A DNA stretch of 35,023 nt from Phoronis australis (lineage: Eukaryota > Phoronida > Phoronidae). The position numbers were made by a program, and so were the translations under genes. Below are positions 31,729-35,023 of this stretch, piece after piece. Every line of letters starts with the position of its first letter. Positions within the stretch are counted from its first letter, which is position 1. The stretch covers positions 77,663-112,685 of the forward strand of contig NMRA01000833.1 in NCBI GenBank assembly GCA_002633005.1, given 5' to 3'. The notes under the pieces are model-generated. The model saw only the letters and a program-made list of their open reading frames with translations, did not search any database and was not told the origin of the DNA.

Positions 31729-31733
31729 ATTGG
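31729..31733 (-). promoter_or_regulatory. Gene B CCAAT box
   Basis: The minus strand reads AACCAATCAGAATTCACC, conserved with gene A at 6415-6419. Confidence 0.45.
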
Positions 31734-32910
31734 TTGAAAGATAAGAAAAATAAACTTAGTCCTTGGCTTGCAGATACTACAACAACATGCTGTTTTTGTT
31801 GATAATTTGACTGTGGAATCCATGAAATTTTCTGTCTTCGGCTCTGTTAACTTTTACAACTTTTTATAGTAAATGAATTTTCCAGACCTTTATTAGGGTG
31901 TTGGGAAGAATAATCAGAGTATATTTTTTTCGAATACTCGAATGGGATGGTTGCAGTACATAATCATACACAGACGCTTAGAAATGAACTTTTTAGAAAG
32001 AAATTGGCGTAACCGAGTTAATTCTTTGTCAAGTTATTTTTGTCATTGTTCGGACGAAAATATTACTAATTTGTTTTGAAATTGCAACAGTGTTAAAAGT
32101 TATCTGGCTTTAGCTTTCTCGTGTTGTGAGTCATATTTTCAATGTTGATGTTACCACATCAGCAAGAGAATAAGCTTTATTTGACTTCATGACGTAATTT
32201 TATGTTTGGTACTTGAAAATAAGTATTTTTAAGAATCACCAGAACGTGTTGAGTCTGTATGTATTTGCCTGTTTCAAAACCACGGATTTGGAGTTGTGAG
32301 AATTAAGCAGTCGTACTCTTCCTCCGCCAGTTTAATTTGTCACTCAGTACCAGCGTTAGAGGATTTGAGTTGACCCAGCTACACAGGTCAATGCTGCTCC
32401 TCGATACACAAATTGTTCACACAAATATGTCTAATGTCTCACGAAAAAAGAACCTCTACTTTGTCCCTGTTTACTCTGCCCGTTTAACACAACTTATTTT
32501 GAATAGGAGTGGATTCACCAACGATCGTGAAAAAACAACTAATAATTATGTTTGTACATGTATCTATAGTTAAGTGATGGCTACTTTAAGTTCTTGTTGA
32601 ACGTTTGGAACTGGCCATGATATAAATTTCCATTAAGGTGTGTCTTAAGTTCTTGAGAACAAGTACTGTAGGTGTTAAGGTTTGCACGCTATGGAAGAAC
32701 TGTGCTTCACCAAAATGCGGCTGGCAGATCACTGTCGTTGTAATGGGGACTAACCACAGATTCAAAAGAAACAAGTAACACTCGTAGGCCCTGAAATCTG
32801 CATATAACCCCGTTTTTATTGTCCGTGGCAATGATAGGTTAGAGGTGACTGTGTCCTACTCAGTCCTCCTAAATCCACCCATGCTTGCGATAGGTCACTG
32901 GTTGTTCATA

Positions 32911-33935
32911 CGCAAGCGCGCTGTGGAATGATTATCCCAACTCCCTGCTCGGACAGTCTCAGTGGATACAGCTTTTGATCAATGAGGTGCATATAAGGGA
33001 GTTGAAGTAAAGTCACATGGTTTACGATGAGCGGAATGGTCCGCCATTTTGATGATGAACCAAATGAGCCGGCCGCTTGTGTACTGTGTAGCATTGAATT
33101 GCAAAAATAGGTGAACAAAAAACCAAAGCGACAAAATATTACGTTTTAGAGGTAACAATTAAACGGGGCTTTTCATTATTAGTGTTTGATGTGTGTCATT
33201 GTGATTGAATATTTACAAAATTGAATATTTATATAATGGATGAATTGTGCACTGTCTGTGGCCTGGCATACAAACAAACATATCGGTATAGAGTATCTTT
33301 GATAGAAATGATGCATCATCCCTAGTCGAGTTACCAGTTGTGTCAACAAACTGCAGGCTCTACAAGGACAGGCTACGAGTGCGAAGTCTCATAACCTCCA
33401 CGGGGAGCTCCAGCATATGCGTGACGGGTCAGGTGGACAAAAGGGTCTTGACCAACATTCACCATTCTGCCCTCGGACCACTTAGCAGTTTTTTAGTTCG
33501 AGGCCTATCGGATTTCCTGATTGAAACATTGACTGAATGAACAAACATGGCCCTTTCCACTGCTACCTACATGTAGTATTGAAGAAACAAGACAGACACA
33601 GAACTAATGAATATTAAGAGCCAAAGCTATAGCAAAGTACCATTTACTTTTTATGAAAATTATCCCACCAGAATCAGTCGTACTGCTTTTTCTGAGGGTT
33701 GTTGTTCCCAGGTCCATCAAGATTATGAGCTCCCAACACCATTCAACATAAGTGATAAGTGACAGTGAGCACGATTATTACCAAAATCTGACCCCTGTGC
33801 ACCTTAGCGTCGAGGATATCAGTGTGCTTTATTGTTCTTAAAGTTATTACAATACTGCTATGAATTGATTGCCGGGAAAACTCAAGTCAAGTGAAGAGTT
33901 TTATCACTTGCTAAAGCTGAAGAAAAACAGCAGCC
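32911..33935. other. Unassigned stretch
   Basis: The frames at 32906-33118 (minus) and 33340-33540 (plus) show no domain, and the plus frame starts on TTG or within a possible exon without support. No repeat with the rest of the window was seen. Confidence 0.3.
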
Positions 33936-34482
33936 CTATGGTGCCAGCACCTGAAGTTATATATACGCATATTGATTTTTTAGGTATTTATTATCATTTA
34001 GAAACAATTACGAAAAAACAAAGAAATAAGTACACCATTCATTCACGCTTGCACACCTCAGGAAGACCATTCTCGTATCTCGTTTAAAGTAGATATCTTT
34101 ACAGGTAGTTAACATGAACAATAAAATTTTTCCATTTCGCAGAGAAGCTGTCATATACAAAGTTTTTATATGCAATTAATTTTTCAGCATTATAGTACTC
34201 ATAAGTATNCTATGGTGCCAGCACCTGAAGTTATATATACGCATATTGATTTTTTAGGTATTTATTATCATTTAGAAACAATTACAAAAAAAACAAAGAA
34301 ATAAGTACACCATTCATTCACGCTTGCACACCTCAGGAAGACCATTCTCGTATCTCGTTTAAAGTAGATATCTTTACAGGTAGTTAACATGAACAATAAA
34401 ATTTTCCCATTTCGCAGAGAAGCTGTCATATACAAAGTTTTTATATGCAATTAATTTTTCAGCATTATAGTACTCATAAGTA
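33936..34482. repeat. Contig-overlap duplication around the N at 34209
   Basis: Bases 33936-34208 and 34210-34482 are nearly identical over 273 bp (offset 274), with the N exactly between them. The right copy continues into the LINE and the left copy continues outward. This is what overlapping contig ends laid side by side would give. Confidence 0.85.
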
Positions 34483-35021
34483 TATGTAACGAACTTGTGA
34501 AAATTAGGTATATTTTTGTGACATCTCTCCTTGTAAATGTACTGTTTAGCTAGTAGACGCAAAACGTTAAAAAGAAAATCATGCGTCTTGTAAAGTCTAA
34601 GAATAACACTATCGTAAGGCAAACAGGTGGGAAACTGAATGCGACACTTTTGAAGTAGCTTTCCGAATTCCTTCCAGAAATCTTGAACAAAGCTACATTC
34701 CCAAAAGGGTGTGACAGCGTCTCTGGAGGGCTTTCAAGATATTTAAGGGCCACGGCGAGTTTTAAAGCTTTGATGAAAGTATGCATATTTATCATTTGAA
34801 TTCCCACTTGATCAAGTCCTAAACAGGCCGCGGTTTGTTTAATTTTATCATTACGGGCCTGCCATAAAAATCTAAAAAATGTCGTATTCAATTCATCCAA
34901 GACTTTTACTGGTGGGTTTGGTAAACTTGAGTTTAAAAATAGCTAATGTTTTAATTACCGTTACTCTACCAAACGGCCTAAAATTTCGTCGACTCCAACT
35001 TTTTAGTAAAGACTTGATCTC
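34374..35021 (-). pseudogene. LINE ORF2 C-terminus, Tx1/L1 clade, cut by the window edge
   Basis: The minus strand reads IKSLLKSWSRRNFRPFGRVT and VIKTLAIFKL, the segment after the RT palm in Tx1/L1 ORF2. After a frameshift near 34910 it continues PPVKVLDELNTTFFRFLWQ, RNDKIKQTAA and then INMHTFIKALKLAVALKYLE. A second shift near 34620 leads to LLAKQYIYKERCHKNIPNF, AEKLIAYKNF and KWENFIVH before the stop at 34374. The upstream endonuclease and RT would lie beyond 35023. It is a different copy from the one at 3686-5100, since orientation and region differ. The 3' untranslated part continues through the doubled segment. Confidence 0.88.
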
Positions 35022-35023
35022 AG

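Larger units (their letters stand above)
28660..32910 (-). repeat. Duplicated gene unit, copy 2 (pairs with 5296-8085)
   Basis: This is the direct, same-orientation copy of the gene A unit, about 23 kb away. It is longer because of two stretches absent from copy 1, at 29075-29815 and 29945-31185. It lacks the transposon found at 6883-7669. Identity is similar in exons, intron and upstream DNA, so the whole unit was copied once and has drifted. Confidence 0.8.

Noticed and set aside
1-35023. tRNA, rRNA, CRISPR and bacterial-type operons
   Set aside because: Visual search for tRNA B-box-like sequence and regular spacers found nothing convincing. Introns and metazoan retroelements point to a eukaryotic nuclear locus.

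Overview
The window looks like nuclear DNA of a marine invertebrate animal. The evidence is AT-rich sequence with short exons between GT/AG splice sites and TATA/CCAAT promoters. There are also decayed retroelements of animal types: a Penelope-like element, Tx1/L1-clade LINEs and a Ty3/gypsy element. The palindrome TACATGTA is strongly over-represented. A lancelet, cnidarian or mollusc would all fit, and I cannot fix the species. Five single Ns (1149, 2300, 5157, 10279, 34209) are contig joins. At least two of them repeat the same sequence on both sides, so the assembly is duplicated there.

Layout. 1-1340: truncated Penelope-like element (minus). 2119-2299: GC-rich palindromic CCGACCGGTCGG array. 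3686-5100: broken LINE ORF2 (plus). 5170-8085: first copy of a duplicated gene unit (gene A, minus). 8600-12340: dismembered Ty3/gypsy pol and a possible LTR (minus). 12744-14361: candidate exons and unrecognised relics. 15375-16385: old tandem array with a monomer of about 115-148 bp. 16390-23430: mostly unassignable sequence with a few candidate exons. 23434-24354: possible small secreted-protein gene (plus). 25629-27244: two-exon gene for a 63-residue protein (minus). 28660-32910: second copy of the duplicated unit (gene B, minus), swollen by insertions. 33936-35023: 3' end of another LINE (minus), partly doubled at the 34209 join.

The most interesting content is the A/B gene pair, two minus-strand paralogues about 23 kb apart. 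Each has a CCAAT-box promoter and an untranslated first exon ending in CAT before a GTAAGT donor. The second exon starts with G, so splicing would create the start codon across the junction in both copies. The product begins with a clean signal peptide, followed by a run of four or five arginines and serine, as in a secreted prepropeptide cut by a furin-like convertase. Length differences between the copies are multiples of three. Comparing the copies also dates later insertions: a 0.79-kb inverted-repeat transposon upstream of gene A, and about 0.74 kb (with a hAT-like MITE) plus about 1.24 kb (with a 35-bp-arm hairpin) inside gene B's first intron.

All gene models rest on reading frames, splice motifs and paralogue comparison only. 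No homology search or transcript data were available.
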